DNA of 64,000 nt from Verrucomicrobiia bacterium (GCA_030432235.1 JAUIHT010000001.1:372001-436000); one strand, 5' to 3'. Positions 49,669-59,227 are shown, counted from the stretch's first letter. Notes: a model not told the origin generated them from the sequence alone. Made by a program: numbers and translations.

Positions 49669-49815
49669 ATAATCGACTTGCGCATCGGGAATGCATGTCG
49701 CGTGCTGAAGGATTCTGAAAGCTCGATTCAGTCTGTAGCCTTTGAGTGCGGTTTCAACGATCTGGCTTACTTCTACCGTGCTTTCCAAGCGCGGGTAAAA
49801 GTAACACCGTTATAG
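49669..49815 (+). pseudogene. Remnant of an AraC-family regulator (C-terminal helix-turn-helix only)
   Basis: This frame encodes about 48 residues ending in a stop at 49813. It reads RIGNACRVLKDSESSIQSVA followed by FECGFNDLAYFYRAFQA and RVKVTPL, the second helix-turn-helix and signature of AraC/XylS regulators. There is no start codon and no N-terminal part; the upstream DNA is the tRNA-end repeat. It lies 17 bp before the end of a complete, convergent AraC gene but is not a copy of it. Confidence 0.85.
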
Positions 49816-49832
49816 TATCGCCGGAATAAGGC

Positions 49833-50711
49833 TTAAAGAAGCTGGGCGTTTTTCTGATAGGAACTCGGGCTCTCATCGGCTTCCCGTCGAAACCAGCGTG
49901 AAAAGGTATGAATGGAAGGGAAGCCCATTTTTGCCGCGATTTCTGTAACGTTCAGGTTGGACTCGGCCAGTAGTTGTTGAGCCCAGGCAACCCGTCGGGC
50001 GGTGATGTATTGGTGTGGGGCGCAACTGAATGTCGCCCTGAATTTACGAACGAAATTTCGCGGTGACATGAAGGCAACAGCCGCTAGTTCATCCAGGCTT
50101 GGCGGGTTATCCAGCCTGCTGTCTATCAGGCATAGCACCGCGCTCATTGAGCGGCCGATCACTTCCTCGGTGTTCCAGCTTTCATTTAGATTATCGTTAC
50201 CTTGTTGGGCTGGCCAATAGCAGAGCACTTCTGTGAGGGCGACGCATTGGACCGGTGTACGCGAATGAGGCATCATTGCGAGGCGCACTAGCCGCTCCAA
50301 TGAGCGCATCAACCGGAAATCCGTGATCGTGAGGTGTGTATGTCGGCTTAAAAATCGGGAGCGAATCATCGGCCAGCGAGGATTCACCTGTATTTTCAGA
50401 CTGAATACTTTTGCGTCCGTACGATACGGGGTGAGCTCAATCTCGTGGCGTTCCCCTGGATAAATCGCAAATGCCGTGACGTGCTGGACTTCGATCCGCT
50501 GCTTGTTGATAGTCACATGGCCGGAGTAGCCATAATTTAAATCGAGCTGTAGAATATCTTTATGCTCGTGTGGCGGAATATTAATGGAGCCGTCGAACCC
50601 GTGACAGGCTGCCTGAATCAAGCAATATGGATTTTTGAATATCTTGGCCGACAACTCCAACAGGTGACTGTCAATGCTATGTTCACGCGCTTGGCTTGAG
50701 GGCACCGCCAT
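49833..50711 (-). CDS. AraC-family transcriptional regulator
   Basis: This regulator of 292 residues has an N-terminal cupin-like sensor (SINIPPHEHKDILQLDLNYG, FAIYPGERHEIELTPYR). Its C-terminal double helix-turn-helix runs from about 190 to 290: LDELAAVAFMSPRNFVRKFR and VTEIAAKMGFPSIHTFSRWFRREADESPSSY. It is followed by no other gene on its strand and preceded by the enolase-superfamily gene 18 bp upstream, so it is the last gene of the leftward sugar-acid operon and probably controls it. The effector is probably a sugar of the same locus. Confidence 0.93.
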   Translation of the reverse strand: MAVPSSQAREHSIDSHLLELSAKIFKNPYCLIQAACHGFDGSINIPPHEHKDILQLDLNYGYSGHVTINKQRIEVQHVTAFAIYPGERHEIELTPYRTDAKVFSLKIQVNPRWPMIRSRFLSRHTHLTITDFRLMRSLERLVRLAMMPHSRTPVQCVALTEVLCYWPAQQGNDNLNESWNTEEVIGRSMSAVLCLIDSRLDNPPSLDELAAVAFMSPRNFVRKFRATFSCAPHQYITARRVAWAQQLLAESNLNVTEIAAKMGFPSIHTFSRWFRREADESPSSYQKNAQLL

Positions 50712-50729
50712 AGTTTCAGATGAGGGGTT

Positions 50730-52178
50730 TTATGGTAACTTAGATTGCAGTGACTCAAAGGTCCAGTTTTCTTCGGGGATGCACCAGTCAAAATCAAATT
50801 CCGCTGCCATTCCCAAAGAAGGGTTTTGAAGTGAGTTTAGATTAAGCGAGCCCTTCTCGACAAGCAAGGTTACAGATTGATCGGGGGCGATTTTGTAAAG
50901 ATCGGGATGATTACGTTGCGTAAGCTGTCGTGCACTTTCAGGCAGATAGTCGATTCCTTTGAAGTAATGGAAACCATTGCGTTCGAGATGGGGAACATTC
51001 AGGCGGGCCATTACCGTGAGGTCCTGCAGCAGGGCGACCGGGCCTACGTTCGTTAAATCCTCTCCGCTGAGGATGGTTTCAATGCCTGATTTCCGCTGAC
51101 GGGCAATCAGGAGGCAGGCGTTAGCGATCCCCTTAAAGACGCCTTTGCAGTTTTTATGACTGGTACCGGTATAGCCCAGGTCGAGCGCTTCGCGGAGTGC
51201 GTCAAATCCCGCGTCCGATTCGTCGATAATAATAGGCGGACGGTGCTGCCATTGTTCCAGTTGCGCTTTGATCTCCGGGTTAAGCGCGGCTTTCCGGTGG
51301 ATGGGTTGCTCGATGAACAGGAGGCGTTCGAGCGCATCGGCGTCCAAAACGGCAGTCAATTTTTCCCACAGTTCACGTACTGCGAGCATGTCGGGGTACT
51401 GTTCATTGCCGTCGATGGAATAGTAAAAGTCGTTGCCGCGCTTGCTTTGGATAATCCGGATGATGTTGCTCAGGCGCTGGACGTCGTCGGTGATGTTTCC
51501 GCCCACCTTAAGTTTGAAAAAGCGGATGCCATAATGGGTGATAACAGACTCGAGGTCGGCGGGCAGCCCGTCATCCGTCCAGTCGGTAAGTTCCGATGCG
51601 TCGAGGGGATCGGACAGCCCCACTGTATGGCGGACTGAGATGGTCTGAAGGGGTTCCGAGGGAAGGTAATCCGTGCTGGTGGTCTGTTCCAGCTCGGGAT
51701 GGATGGCCCCCAGGCGCAGGCCCAATGCACCGCTGTCCAGAGCCCTGGCGAAGCTGAGGCCGGAGGCGCGGCAGTAGGCATCGATCATCGCGCGTTCGAT
51801 CAGGCTGACGCCGAACTGGGTCAGAAGCACGGGCAGGCCCTGCGCTTTGCCCCAGGCGCTTTGGTCGTGGTAAACGCGTTCCCACAGGGCAAAGACGCTG
51901 GATGACGGACCGGCTGCCGCGGCTAGATCGGCGGCGTGCCTGGCAACGCGTCGCATGTCGGCTATTTCATCCGCGAAGGACTGCTCCGGGTTTTTGGTGA
52001 ACCACTTGGGAGCCAGGTTGTCCGCGCTGTAGCCGTAGGCGGTTTTGCCGTCGATTTCCATCCGCACCCGCACAATCATGTGGGGAACCTCCGTCATTAC
52101 GGCGATGCCGTAACGGAAGGGAATGCGGGTGTGAATGTTGATGAAACCGAATCGTGTTTCTTGTACGGTGCAGCTCAT
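50730..52178 (-). CDS. Enolase-superfamily enzyme (mandelate racemase/muconate lactonizing type)
   Basis: This 482-residue protein has an N-terminal capping domain and a TIM barrel. Visible active-site elements are IRFFKLKVGGNI (the Lys-x-Lys base at the end of strand 2), YYSIDGNEQYP (first metal Asp), LLFIEQPIHRK (second metal Glu), IIIDESDAGFD (third metal ligand) and GTSHKNCKGVFKG (Lys region). Such enzymes take a proton alpha to a carboxylate, so a sugar-acid dehydratase or racemase is likely. The extra 80-100 residues compared with most family members are unusual. Its start overlaps the upstream Gfo/Idh gene by 4 bp. Confidence 0.85.
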   Translation of the reverse strand: MSCTVQETRFGFINIHTRIPFRYGIAVMTEVPHMIVRVRMEIDGKTAYGYSADNLAPKWFTKNPEQSFADEIADMRRVARHAADLAAAAGPSSSVFALWERVYHDQSAWGKAQGLPVLLTQFGVSLIERAMIDAYCRASGLSFARALDSGALGLRLGAIHPELEQTTSTDYLPSEPLQTISVRHTVGLSDPLDASELTDWTDDGLPADLESVITHYGIRFFKLKVGGNITDDVQRLSNIIRIIQSKRGNDFYYSIDGNEQYPDMLAVRELWEKLTAVLDADALERLLFIEQPIHRKAALNPEIKAQLEQWQHRPPIIIDESDAGFDALREALDLGYTGTSHKNCKGVFKGIANACLLIARQRKSGIETILSGEDLTNVGPVALLQDLTVMARLNVPHLERNGFHYFKGIDYLPESARQLTQRNHPDLYKIAPDQSVTLLVEKGSLNLNSLQNPSLGMAAEFDFDWCIPEENWTFESLQSKLP

Positions 52179-53230
52179 GTCCCTGCCTGCGCTAGGATTT
52201 CACGTGCCAGAATAGTCTCGGCCACCTCCATGGTTTTCAAGGCATCGCCAAAGTGCGAGCTGGGCAACTTTTGCTGAATCACCGCATCGATGAATTCGCG
52301 GTTCTTCGCCTGAAAGCCACCGTAGACGTAGTTCTCATCGCTTCCGCTGACGCGCTTTGTGTCGTAGGTTTCGCCTTGCGTGTCACCGTCCGCATAGAGA
52401 TGTCCGAGACCCTCGTGTTCGGCTTCTGCGCAGATGCCCGGTGCGTGCATTTCCACGTCGAATATTCGGCGTCCGCTGCTCCAACTGTTAATCAGCAGGC
52501 CTGTGGCCCCGTTGTCGAACTCCAGGAGTGCGGAAAGGAAATTGAGATCCGGCGTGTTGACCTTTTTGGCAACGCTGTGGACGCGTGTCACCTCGCCCCC
52601 GCAGATCCAGCGCAAGGTATCGATGGCATGCACGCCATCGTCCATCATGTGTCCGGGAGCCTGCGCGTAAGGGCCCGGTTCACATTTGTAGAAGCGGCAA
52701 AGCCCATGGACAATGGGGCCGCGCTCCAGGCAGGCTTCGCGAAGTTTAACCACCAGCGGCGCCGCGCTGCGCTGGAAGCCGACTTGTGTGATATTGCCAT
52801 GCTTTTCCGCCAGATGAGCGAGGAAGCGCGCCTGGTGAATGGTGATGCCCAGCGGCTTTTCAACGAATAGGTTTAATCCCCGCTCCAGGCACCAGATCCA
52901 GACCTCGTACATGTGGTGCGGGGGACCGACTGCGTAAACGGCGTCCGGCGCGATGTCCTCCACCATTTTACGGTAATCGTTGCCAACCTGGGGAATCTGG
53001 TACTGGTCGGCGAGTTCTTGTGCCCGTTGGGTGTTGAGGTCACAGATGCCTGTAATTTTCACATCCTTGAAAGATGCGAGGGAAGGGTAGTGTACCGCGC
53101 GGGCCATGTTGCCAGCGCCGATGAAGAGGACACGCACGGTTTTTGATGTGGATTGTGGACGCTCTTCGGTGATGGTTGCTGAGGAGTTCATAGGGGCAGG
53201 ATTAGGTATTGGCGAAAAGTTGTTTGGCAT
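52175..53230 (-). CDS. Gfo/Idh/MocA family oxidoreductase
   Basis: This NAD(P)-dependent enzyme of 351 residues has its dinucleotide motif in VLFIGAGNMARAVHYPSL (after a 30-residue leader), LNLFVEKPLGITIHQA (conserved Glu-Lys-Pro) and HMMDDGVHAIDTLRWICGG (catalytic Asp/His region). The start at 53230 has GAGGA 8 bases upstream but overlaps the isomerase gene by 29 bp; an ATG at 53191 would avoid this. It is in the middle of an operon with a TIM-barrel isomerase and an enolase-superfamily enzyme, a set that suggests stepwise oxidation, isomerisation and dehydration of an unusual sugar. Confidence 0.9.
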   Translation of the reverse strand: MPNNFSPIPNPAPMNSSATITEERPQSTSKTVRVLFIGAGNMARAVHYPSLASFKDVKITGICDLNTQRAQELADQYQIPQVGNDYRKMVEDIAPDAVYAVGPPHHMYEVWIWCLERGLNLFVEKPLGITIHQARFLAHLAEKHGNITQVGFQRSAAPLVVKLREACLERGPIVHGLCRFYKCEPGPYAQAPGHMMDDGVHAIDTLRWICGGEVTRVHSVAKKVNTPDLNFLSALLEFDNGATGLLINSWSSGRRIFDVEMHAPGICAEAEHEGLGHLYADGDTQGETYDTKRVSGSDENYVYGGFQAKNREFIDAVIQQKLPSSHFGDALKTMEVAETILAREILAQAGT

Positions 53231-54011
53231 AGGCGATGTCCTCGCGGGCCAAGCGATCTACGGAGGGCTCGTCGGAGTACTCGGCAGTCAGGCAAAGCGG
53301 TCCGCTCCATGAGCGTCGTTTGAGTTCCTGTGCTACAAAAGACCATGGGGCCATGCCGTTACGGCCGGTTGTCCAGTAGGGACGCCACTGGGCATATTCA
53401 GCTTCCGGGCCGTTGATCTGCTTCCAGAAGGCATTCTTGAGATTTACCATGCAAATCTTCGATTCGATGATATCCAGCGCGAGATCCATCGGCTCTCCGT
53501 TGAGGGCGTTATGCGCCGGATCCCAAACTGCGGCGATATGAGCAGGGTCGTAGCCTTCGAGCAACGTGCGCAGGCCCATGGCATTCGTGACCCAGCGGTC
53601 GCAGTGATTCTGCACGCCAATGGTGACCTTATATTTGTCCAAGAGCGGAACCAGCTGGTCCCACTCCTTGCGTTGCTGGGCTTCAAAGTCCAAATAGTTT
53701 GCGCCTTCGGGAATTTGCACACAGATGCGTATCATGGGGATCCCGCTTTCAGCACAGGCGGCCATGGTCGGCTCATCGACGGTGCCGGCGACACTGTGTA
53801 TTTTCAAACCGAGATCGGCCAGCGCACGCGTGGTGACAGGCAGGTCCTTTTCCACTTTTTCGGGAGCGACCTGATAGCCGGGGCGGACGGGTAATTCAAT
53901 ACCGTCGAAGCCCATGTCTTTGATCTTCGCTCCTAAGGCGTCGATGGGATCCTTCCACGGTTTGGTGAAAACACTAAACTCATATTCAGGGGGATTTTTT
54001 GCAGTTTCCAT
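53202..54011 (-). CDS. Sugar phosphate isomerase/epimerase (xylose isomerase-like TIM barrel)
   Basis: This TIM-barrel protein of 269 residues belongs to the AP-endonuclease-2 / IolE-like group. GFDGIELPVRPGYQ is the first strand, ALADLGLKIHSVAGTVDEP follows, and metal ligands appear in IGVQNHCDRW, AAVWDPAHNAL and CMVNLKNAFWK, with LTAEYSDEPS at the end. It would isomerise or epimerise a keto-sugar or inositol derivative. I place the start at 54011 (METAKNPPEY); ATGs at 54029 and 54095 are in frame and no ribosome-binding site decides. It is the first gene of the leftward operon ending in the AraC gene. Confidence 0.87.
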   Translation of the reverse strand: METAKNPPEYEFSVFTKPWKDPIDALGAKIKDMGFDGIELPVRPGYQVAPEKVEKDLPVTTRALADLGLKIHSVAGTVDEPTMAACAESGIPMIRICVQIPEGANYLDFEAQQRKEWDQLVPLLDKYKVTIGVQNHCDRWVTNAMGLRTLLEGYDPAHIAAVWDPAHNALNGEPMDLALDIIESKICMVNLKNAFWKQINGPEAEYAQWRPYWTTGRNGMAPWSFVAQELKRRSWSGPLCLTAEYSDEPSVDRLAREDIAYAKQLFANT

Positions 54012-54164
54012 TATGCCAGTATAGGGCATTGCTCTGCTTATGTATTTGGCTGGAATGGCCAAATGCTTGGATAAGTGAGTCATCTTTGACGCCACCCCGG
54101 AAAGACCGACGGACGGCCATTATACGGCATACGCACCCTTGCTTCGTGGCGCGTTCTGGAAGTT

Positions 54165-56618
54165 TTAAAATTGACCGTGTTGGGCTTGATAGGACTCGCT
54201 GATTTCGTTCTCGCTCAGGGCGCGCTGAAGCACACGGAATCGGGCGATATCTCCCCCGAAGAAATCTTTGGGGACTGAGTTGACGCTCGCGCCTAACACG
54301 CTGCCGGACTCGGTGCGCAGGCCTTGGCATGGCACGGGCTCTGCGGCTTCCACGCCATCGATGAAGAGGCGGATGTGGCTGCCGGTGAATACCGCGACGA
54401 GGTGGTGCCATTCGTCACGCGACAGAGGCGTTTGTCCTTCCAGGAAAACCGGATGGTGATACTCGTTGGTTCGCGTCAGGCGTACGGACAAATCGGGGCC
54501 CAGCTCGATGTCCAATACCGGCCTTTCCGAGGCAAACACGACTTGGTTTGCGCCGATTTTTTCCGGCCTGATCCATAGCTCCAGAGAGGCCGGGCCGGGG
54601 GGCATGGTCATGGCGTTTTTGGCGTGTGGAGAATAACTTTCCCCAAACTTCAGGTAGTCGGAAGTGCCGTTGAAACGAAGGAACCAGACTTTTGAAGCGG
54701 GGTCCTGAAGTATCTCGGGGCGTTTAGATTTGTCCTGTGGGAGCGTGAAATTTCTTCGTAAGGGACCTCGGTCGATCAGCTCGTCCCGACTTGTACTGAG
54801 GATATAATCCTGAACAGTGGCGGCATCCACATGCGGCGCGGGCATCTGCACGGGCTCCGGATACAGAAAGCGGTTGTCGCTCATGCGTACGACAGCCGTG
54901 TACCGGTCGACCTGATCCATCATCGTGCGTTTGGAGAATCCGTCTTCATAGTAGACCGGGCCATAGCCGGGGCCGTCGTAGAATTCTTCGACATACCCGG
55001 CCGTCAGCTCATCGGGGAGCAGGATGGGGTGGAGAGAGTTCGCATTGCGCTCAATCACGCCGCCGACCACATCTGTATCCGGCAGGCCCTCCAGTGTGAT
55101 GGTGCGTGGATAGAGGTTCTCCGGGCTTCCGGTTACTTTCAACCGCACGTTCGCCCGAGGGTAGATGCGGTGGAGGGGAACGTTGAGCCACTTACGCGCG
55201 ACATCGTCGCCGGCGCCGACAATGGCAAAACTGGCAAGGCGTCCTTGGGGGAGGGGCAATGCCTTGCCGTCTTCAAATAGGGTGACTTGCGGGGTACCGA
55301 AGCCATCGACAGGGAAGCCATCAGCCTGGAACCTCCAGCATAGGTGGCCGGGTAGCACTTCGGCTTTTACTTCAGGTAGTTGGACCGTGCTCCCATCGCT
55401 CAACGTGATTGTGCACTTAGCGGTGAAGGTCTGGTTGACTGTTTGGCTGCTCTCTTCGCCAGTGAGGTCAGGGCGCAACAAGACGACTTCAAAGAGGGCC
55501 GGTTCATCCACTGCAACCGCTTTGCGGTAGGTGACGAATGCCGTAACCTGAGTCAGCGCCGGCCATTGGCCCGTTTTCCATCGATGGCTGAAATAGCGGT
55601 TCAAATCGAGGAAGGTGAAGGTGGCGTTGGCAGAGCACTCCATTTCGGTTTCGGAGTAATCGTTCAAGGTGGTGAGGTAGACGAAATTCGGGTCGTCTTT
55701 GATGATCTCCAGCCAGGTTTGCCGAAAGCGCGTGGTTCCGTCGGGCGAGATCAAGTGGCCGACACGACGGGAACTGATGTAGCCCCAACGCACGCTGGCT
55801 CCGAATAGTTTCTCCGGGGACTGTTCCTGAGCCCAGGCCTTGAGACTGTCGATGATACTGTTGCCGGTGGTGAACCGGGAAGGGTCGCCGGCGAAATACC
55901 AGCCTCCGCTGAGCAGAGAAAGGCTCTCCTTGGCTTTCAGGGGCAGAATGCCCCGCTCCCAGACATCGGCGCCCAGGCCTGAGATGTCGCCGATGATGAT
56001 ATAGTTGGCGCCGGCAGCCGCATTGGCCTTGAGGACTTCCTTCCAGAACCCGGGCTCACGGTATCCAAAAGAGGTGATGAACGGCTTGTCGCCGACTTTG
56101 AACAAGTTGGGGTGGTTGATGATCTCTTTTTGCTGCCAAAGGTTGGCCAGAAACTGAGTTCCGCGGGTAGGCATGCGGTCGAGCATCAACGAAATCTTTA
56201 CCCCGGTTTCACTTAGCCGGGCTTCCTCAAGCCACCAGAGAATGTTCTCGAAGGAAGTGTCTTCAAAACAGTCCAGGTCGAAGGCGTTGATTCCCGAAGC
56301 CTGGGCATCCTGGAAAGTGGGAAAGAAGTGCCCGTGCTTGTACTGACCCCGCTTCCACTGATAGGGGATAAGCGGGGCGTTTTCATAAAAACTGCCGAAG
56401 GTCGAGCCGTCCTTCGAAAAGGCCCCCATTTCGAAGCGATACGAATCGGGCATGGACCAGAAGGCCACACTGCCAAGCAAGCTCTTGGGCATCTCAGGGG
56501 CTTTAGTCTGAGCCGCAAGTGGGGATAAGTTAGCGAGAAGAATCGCAGAGATGAGCCCTAGACATGCGCGGATGGGAGCCGATTTTCCGGGCATGCCCGG
56601 TAGGGTGAGATCGGTCAT
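54165..56618 (-). CDS. Secreted glycoside-hydrolase-like protein with C-terminal LamG domain
   Basis: This protein of 817 residues has a signal peptide (ACLGLISAILLANLSPLAAQ). Residues of about 45-400 form a TIM-barrel region resembling GH71/GH99 enzymes: GSVAFWSMPDSYRFEMGAF, ASGINAFDLDCFED, WWLEEARLSETGVKISLMLD, and FVYLTTLNDYSETEM. The last 150 residues are a LamG/concanavalin-like domain (ASLELWIRPEKIGANQVVF; EWHHLVAVFTGSHIRLFIDG). It probably acts on a polysaccharide outside the inner membrane. The family call is tentative. I prefer the ATG at 56618 to one at 56660, which would overlap the esterase gene. Confidence 0.8.
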   Translation of the reverse strand: MTDLTLPGMPGKSAPIRACLGLISAILLANLSPLAAQTKAPEMPKSLLGSVAFWSMPDSYRFEMGAFSKDGSTFGSFYENAPLIPYQWKRGQYKHGHFFPTFQDAQASGINAFDLDCFEDTSFENILWWLEEARLSETGVKISLMLDRMPTRGTQFLANLWQQKEIINHPNLFKVGDKPFITSFGYREPGFWKEVLKANAAAGANYIIIGDISGLGADVWERGILPLKAKESLSLLSGGWYFAGDPSRFTTGNSIIDSLKAWAQEQSPEKLFGASVRWGYISSRRVGHLISPDGTTRFRQTWLEIIKDDPNFVYLTTLNDYSETEMECSANATFTFLDLNRYFSHRWKTGQWPALTQVTAFVTYRKAVAVDEPALFEVVLLRPDLTGEESSQTVNQTFTAKCTITLSDGSTVQLPEVKAEVLPGHLCWRFQADGFPVDGFGTPQVTLFEDGKALPLPQGRLASFAIVGAGDDVARKWLNVPLHRIYPRANVRLKVTGSPENLYPRTITLEGLPDTDVVGGVIERNANSLHPILLPDELTAGYVEEFYDGPGYGPVYYEDGFSKRTMMDQVDRYTAVVRMSDNRFLYPEPVQMPAPHVDAATVQDYILSTSRDELIDRGPLRRNFTLPQDKSKRPEILQDPASKVWFLRFNGTSDYLKFGESYSPHAKNAMTMPPGPASLELWIRPEKIGANQVVFASERPVLDIELGPDLSVRLTRTNEYHHPVFLEGQTPLSRDEWHHLVAVFTGSHIRLFIDGVEAAEPVPCQGLRTESGSVLGASVNSVPKDFFGGDIARFRVLQRALSENEISESYQAQHGQF

Positions 56619-56640
56619 TTCGGGAGTTCGGATTGGTGAA

Positions 56641-58428
56641 TTAACGGGTAATGGTTTCAAAGGAGTCGAAATAGAGTTCGGCGCCCTCCGGGGCGGTGAG
56701 GCTCAGCTTGGCCAAGTCTGCGGAGGGGATAAAATGCCCTTTCGAAGGGTTGCCAGATGCGGGAGAGAAATCATCCCAGGGAATCGTCACCTCAGTCCAG
56801 TTGGAGCCGGGGGCGTCTTGATGGTTTTCCCAAACAAGGTAGTTCCCGTCGGTATCCTCTTCGCTCAATTCGACGGTATAGCCGGTATCGCTGGCTGATT
56901 TGACCCAAAAGCGAATGCCTTCAACGTCGGGATCAGAAAGGGCGTTTCCGCGAATACCGTGGCAGCTCATCGTGATCGCGCCCGTCAATTTCAGGCCTTT
57001 GGTGCCGTGGTGTGCCGCTTCCCCGGTGAACGCGAAAGTGCCCCTTTTGCTCGCACCTTGGGGGAATGAGGGCGGCCAGCGGCGCCCGACTTTCAGGAAT
57101 TCAAAATCCTCGGTGAAGTAACTGGGCTTGCCGTCGGATCTCCTGAATCCGTACGCGGACGGTACCATCCGTGCCATGGGGGTCGAAACGGATATATCGC
57201 GACTGTCGCTGACCAGGGCGAACCAGTCGATGGGTTGATCGATTTCCTCCACGGGAATGGAAGCGAGGTAGCCTTTTCTGGTTATTTCAACATCGGCTTC
57301 CAGCCAGTTGCGCGTCCTCCAGGGAGTGTCGCCATAGGAGTACCAAACCTTCGCCGAGACAATGGAATAGGACGATGCCGCTTGGAATGCCACTTCGAGG
57401 AATTTTCCTTTGCGAGAAGGCTTGCCGGACACTTGGCATTCGGGAAAGGGATCCCCTTCGTTCTTCAGGTAATAGTTCATCCAGTCTACCTCTTGCAGGG
57501 CACGATGCTGGAACTGGTCAACGCTGGATGCCCCGAGGTTGCCCCCGGCGAAATTCAAGCCATGACTGGTGTTGGGAGAGAATACGAGTTGCTTGTGCGA
57601 ACGGATGGCGTTGTAGGTTTTCATGACCGATTCGGGCCAGAAGAACCAGTCATTGGCCGCATAGGCGCCGAAAAAAGCCGCCTCGATGTTCCCGGCGTAA
57701 CGACCAGGGTCCAGAGTGCTCAGCCAGCGTTGTCGCGCGGGCTCTGGCAACTGCGCCAGATCGGCCATAAAGACAGTGCCCTGGTCGTAAAAGCCGCCAC
57801 CATAGGCGGCAAAGGCAGCCTTCACTTGATCCCCCAGCAATCCGCAGAGCATCGTTGTCATATAGCCGCCCCAGGAGCCACCGGTGATTCCGATGTTCTC
57901 GCTGTCGACATTATCCTGAGATTTAAGCAGGGCGAATGCATTCAGCCCCGCAACTACGCTGTCAAAGAGCCGGTTTTCCGGCGAGTCGGGTGGGAAGGTC
58001 CATATGCCCAGGCTTTTCTCGTCCCACGGGCCCTTGGATTTTATCTGGCGACCGCCGATTCCCGGATTGTCAAAAGCAAGTGCGACATAACCCAACCGGG
58101 CCCAGTCTTCGACCGCGGGGCGCAGTTGCTCTGCACTGGCGCCGCCTCCGTGGCAGATGAGGACGGCAGGATGTTTTCCTGGGGCCTGGGGAGCGCCCAT
58201 GATCGCGTAAATTTCAGCAGGTGCGCCATCAGACTGCCTGTGGAAGACAAATCGGAAGGATTGGATATCAACGGGACCGGGTGATGCCGTGGCAATGTGT
58301 TCCGAGATTTCCGGGACAGGTTGATCCAAGTACGGTGTGAAGGGATTAGCTTTATCTCCTCCGTAAGAAACCGTATGAAAGGCAACGGATACAAGCGTTA
58401 GGATGGTTAGAAACGGGAGTGACTTCAT
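56641..58428 (-). CDS. Secreted alpha/beta-hydrolase (acetyl-xylan-esterase/dienelactone-hydrolase type) with C-terminal carbohydrate-binding-like domain
   Basis: This protein of 595 residues has a signal peptide (MKSLPFLTILTLVSVAFHTV). The hydrolase domain (about 60-340) shows PAVLICHGGGASAEQ (oxyanion region), ITGGSWGGYMTTML with the nucleophile Ser, and NTSHGLNF with the catalytic His. Residues of about 460-595 form a beta-sandwich (KLTGAITMSCHGIRGN, GYTVELSEEDTDGNYLVWEN, YFDSFETITR) like CBM11/CIA30-type domains. It would remove acetyl or other ester groups from a polysaccharide before cleavage by the neighbour at 54165. The reading frame is open to 58593, but the leader and signal peptide begin at 58428. 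Confidence 0.86.
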   Translation of the reverse strand: MKSLPFLTILTLVSVAFHTVSYGGDKANPFTPYLDQPVPEISEHIATASPGPVDIQSFRFVFHRQSDGAPAEIYAIMGAPQAPGKHPAVLICHGGGASAEQLRPAVEDWARLGYVALAFDNPGIGGRQIKSKGPWDEKSLGIWTFPPDSPENRLFDSVVAGLNAFALLKSQDNVDSENIGITGGSWGGYMTTMLCGLLGDQVKAAFAAYGGGFYDQGTVFMADLAQLPEPARQRWLSTLDPGRYAGNIEAAFFGAYAANDWFFWPESVMKTYNAIRSHKQLVFSPNTSHGLNFAGGNLGASSVDQFQHRALQEVDWMNYYLKNEGDPFPECQVSGKPSRKGKFLEVAFQAASSYSIVSAKVWYSYGDTPWRTRNWLEADVEITRKGYLASIPVEEIDQPIDWFALVSDSRDISVSTPMARMVPSAYGFRRSDGKPSYFTEDFEFLKVGRRWPPSFPQGASKRGTFAFTGEAAHHGTKGLKLTGAITMSCHGIRGNALSDPDVEGIRFWVKSASDTGYTVELSEEDTDGNYLVWENHQDAPGSNWTEVTIPWDDFSPASGNPSKGHFIPSADLAKLSLTAPEGAELYFDSFETITR

Positions 58429-58432
58429 AGAG

Positions 58433-59200
58433 CTAGGGCGCTGCGCGACCGCCACCGGCCCATGCGTCCTTTGGCTGCCAATAATTGTATTCTCCGGTAG
58501 TGAGTTTTTGGACGTCGTAGAACAGGGAGACATGCCCATCGGCCCAGATGATGTTGTTGGCCCCGTCGTGTACTCCCCCGACATATTCGCCATTTTCGTT
58601 CCTGGCGGAATCGATAAGCATCATTTTGTCGTTTTGCACCGAGGTGCTGCCATTGCCGGGCAAGCCAGCCTCGGTCAGTAGCATCGTCTGGCTGGGGTGG
58701 GTGACAAAGTTCGTTTTTCGGTAGTCTCTCACCAGGCTGCTGGGCCCGAGTGAGAAGGTCATGCCATAATTGCGGAAGCTTTCCAGGGAATCGTTATTCA
58801 GTCTGGCCGCGATAACCTCCCCGTGAACCGGACAGTTCATATTGCTGACCACTTCCATCATGCCCTTGTAGTCCGTTGTTTTTGCTCCCAAATACGGTGC
58901 CACCGCATAGGCCCAGTAAGCAGGTGTGTTCCCGTCCAATGAAACGCTCACCGAGGGGTAATAGCCGTCGTGGTCAATGGTGTAGAGGTTGATTGCGCTG
59001 TAGCAATTTCTCAGGTTTTGCGTACAGGTGGCCAGGCCTGCCCGCTTTTTGGCTGCTGATATCACCGGAATCAGGATTGCGGCAAGTATGGCGATGATTG
59101 CAAAAGCCGCCAGGAGCTCGATCAAGGTGAACGCGAACTGGGGGGTAGGCTTGTATGGCAGGGCCGATTTCGACCTGCGGGATAACGATAGGGGCTTCAT
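58433..59200 (-). CDS. Type II pseudopilin-like protein with prepilin signal
   Basis: This protein of about 255 residues has a leader rich in basic residues followed by FAFTLIELLAAFAIIAILAAIL, the prepilin cleavage site and hydrophobic helix. The globular part contains NLRNCYSAINLYTIDHDGYYP and ends with NNIIWADGHVSLFYDV, again the DGH motif of the H-X9-DG pseudopilin group. It is comparable to the protein at 44974, but not a close copy. The start could be 59227 or 59200; neither has a ribosome-binding site. It is first in the leftward operon of esterase and glycoside-hydrolase-like genes. Confidence 0.88.
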   Translation of the reverse strand: MKPLSLSRRSKSALPYKPTPQFAFTLIELLAAFAIIAILAAILIPVISAAKKRAGLATCTQNLRNCYSAINLYTIDHDGYYPSVSVSLDGNTPAYWAYAVAPYLGAKTTDYKGMMEVVSNMNCPVHGEVIAARLNNDSLESFRNYGMTFSLGPSSLVRDYRKTNFVTHPSQTMLLTEAGLPGNGSTSVQNDKMMLIDSARNENGEYVGGVHDGANNIIWADGHVSLFYDVQKLTTGEYNYWQPKDAWAGGGRAAP

Positions 59201-59227
59201 ATTGGCAACATCGCTATTATCGTACAT

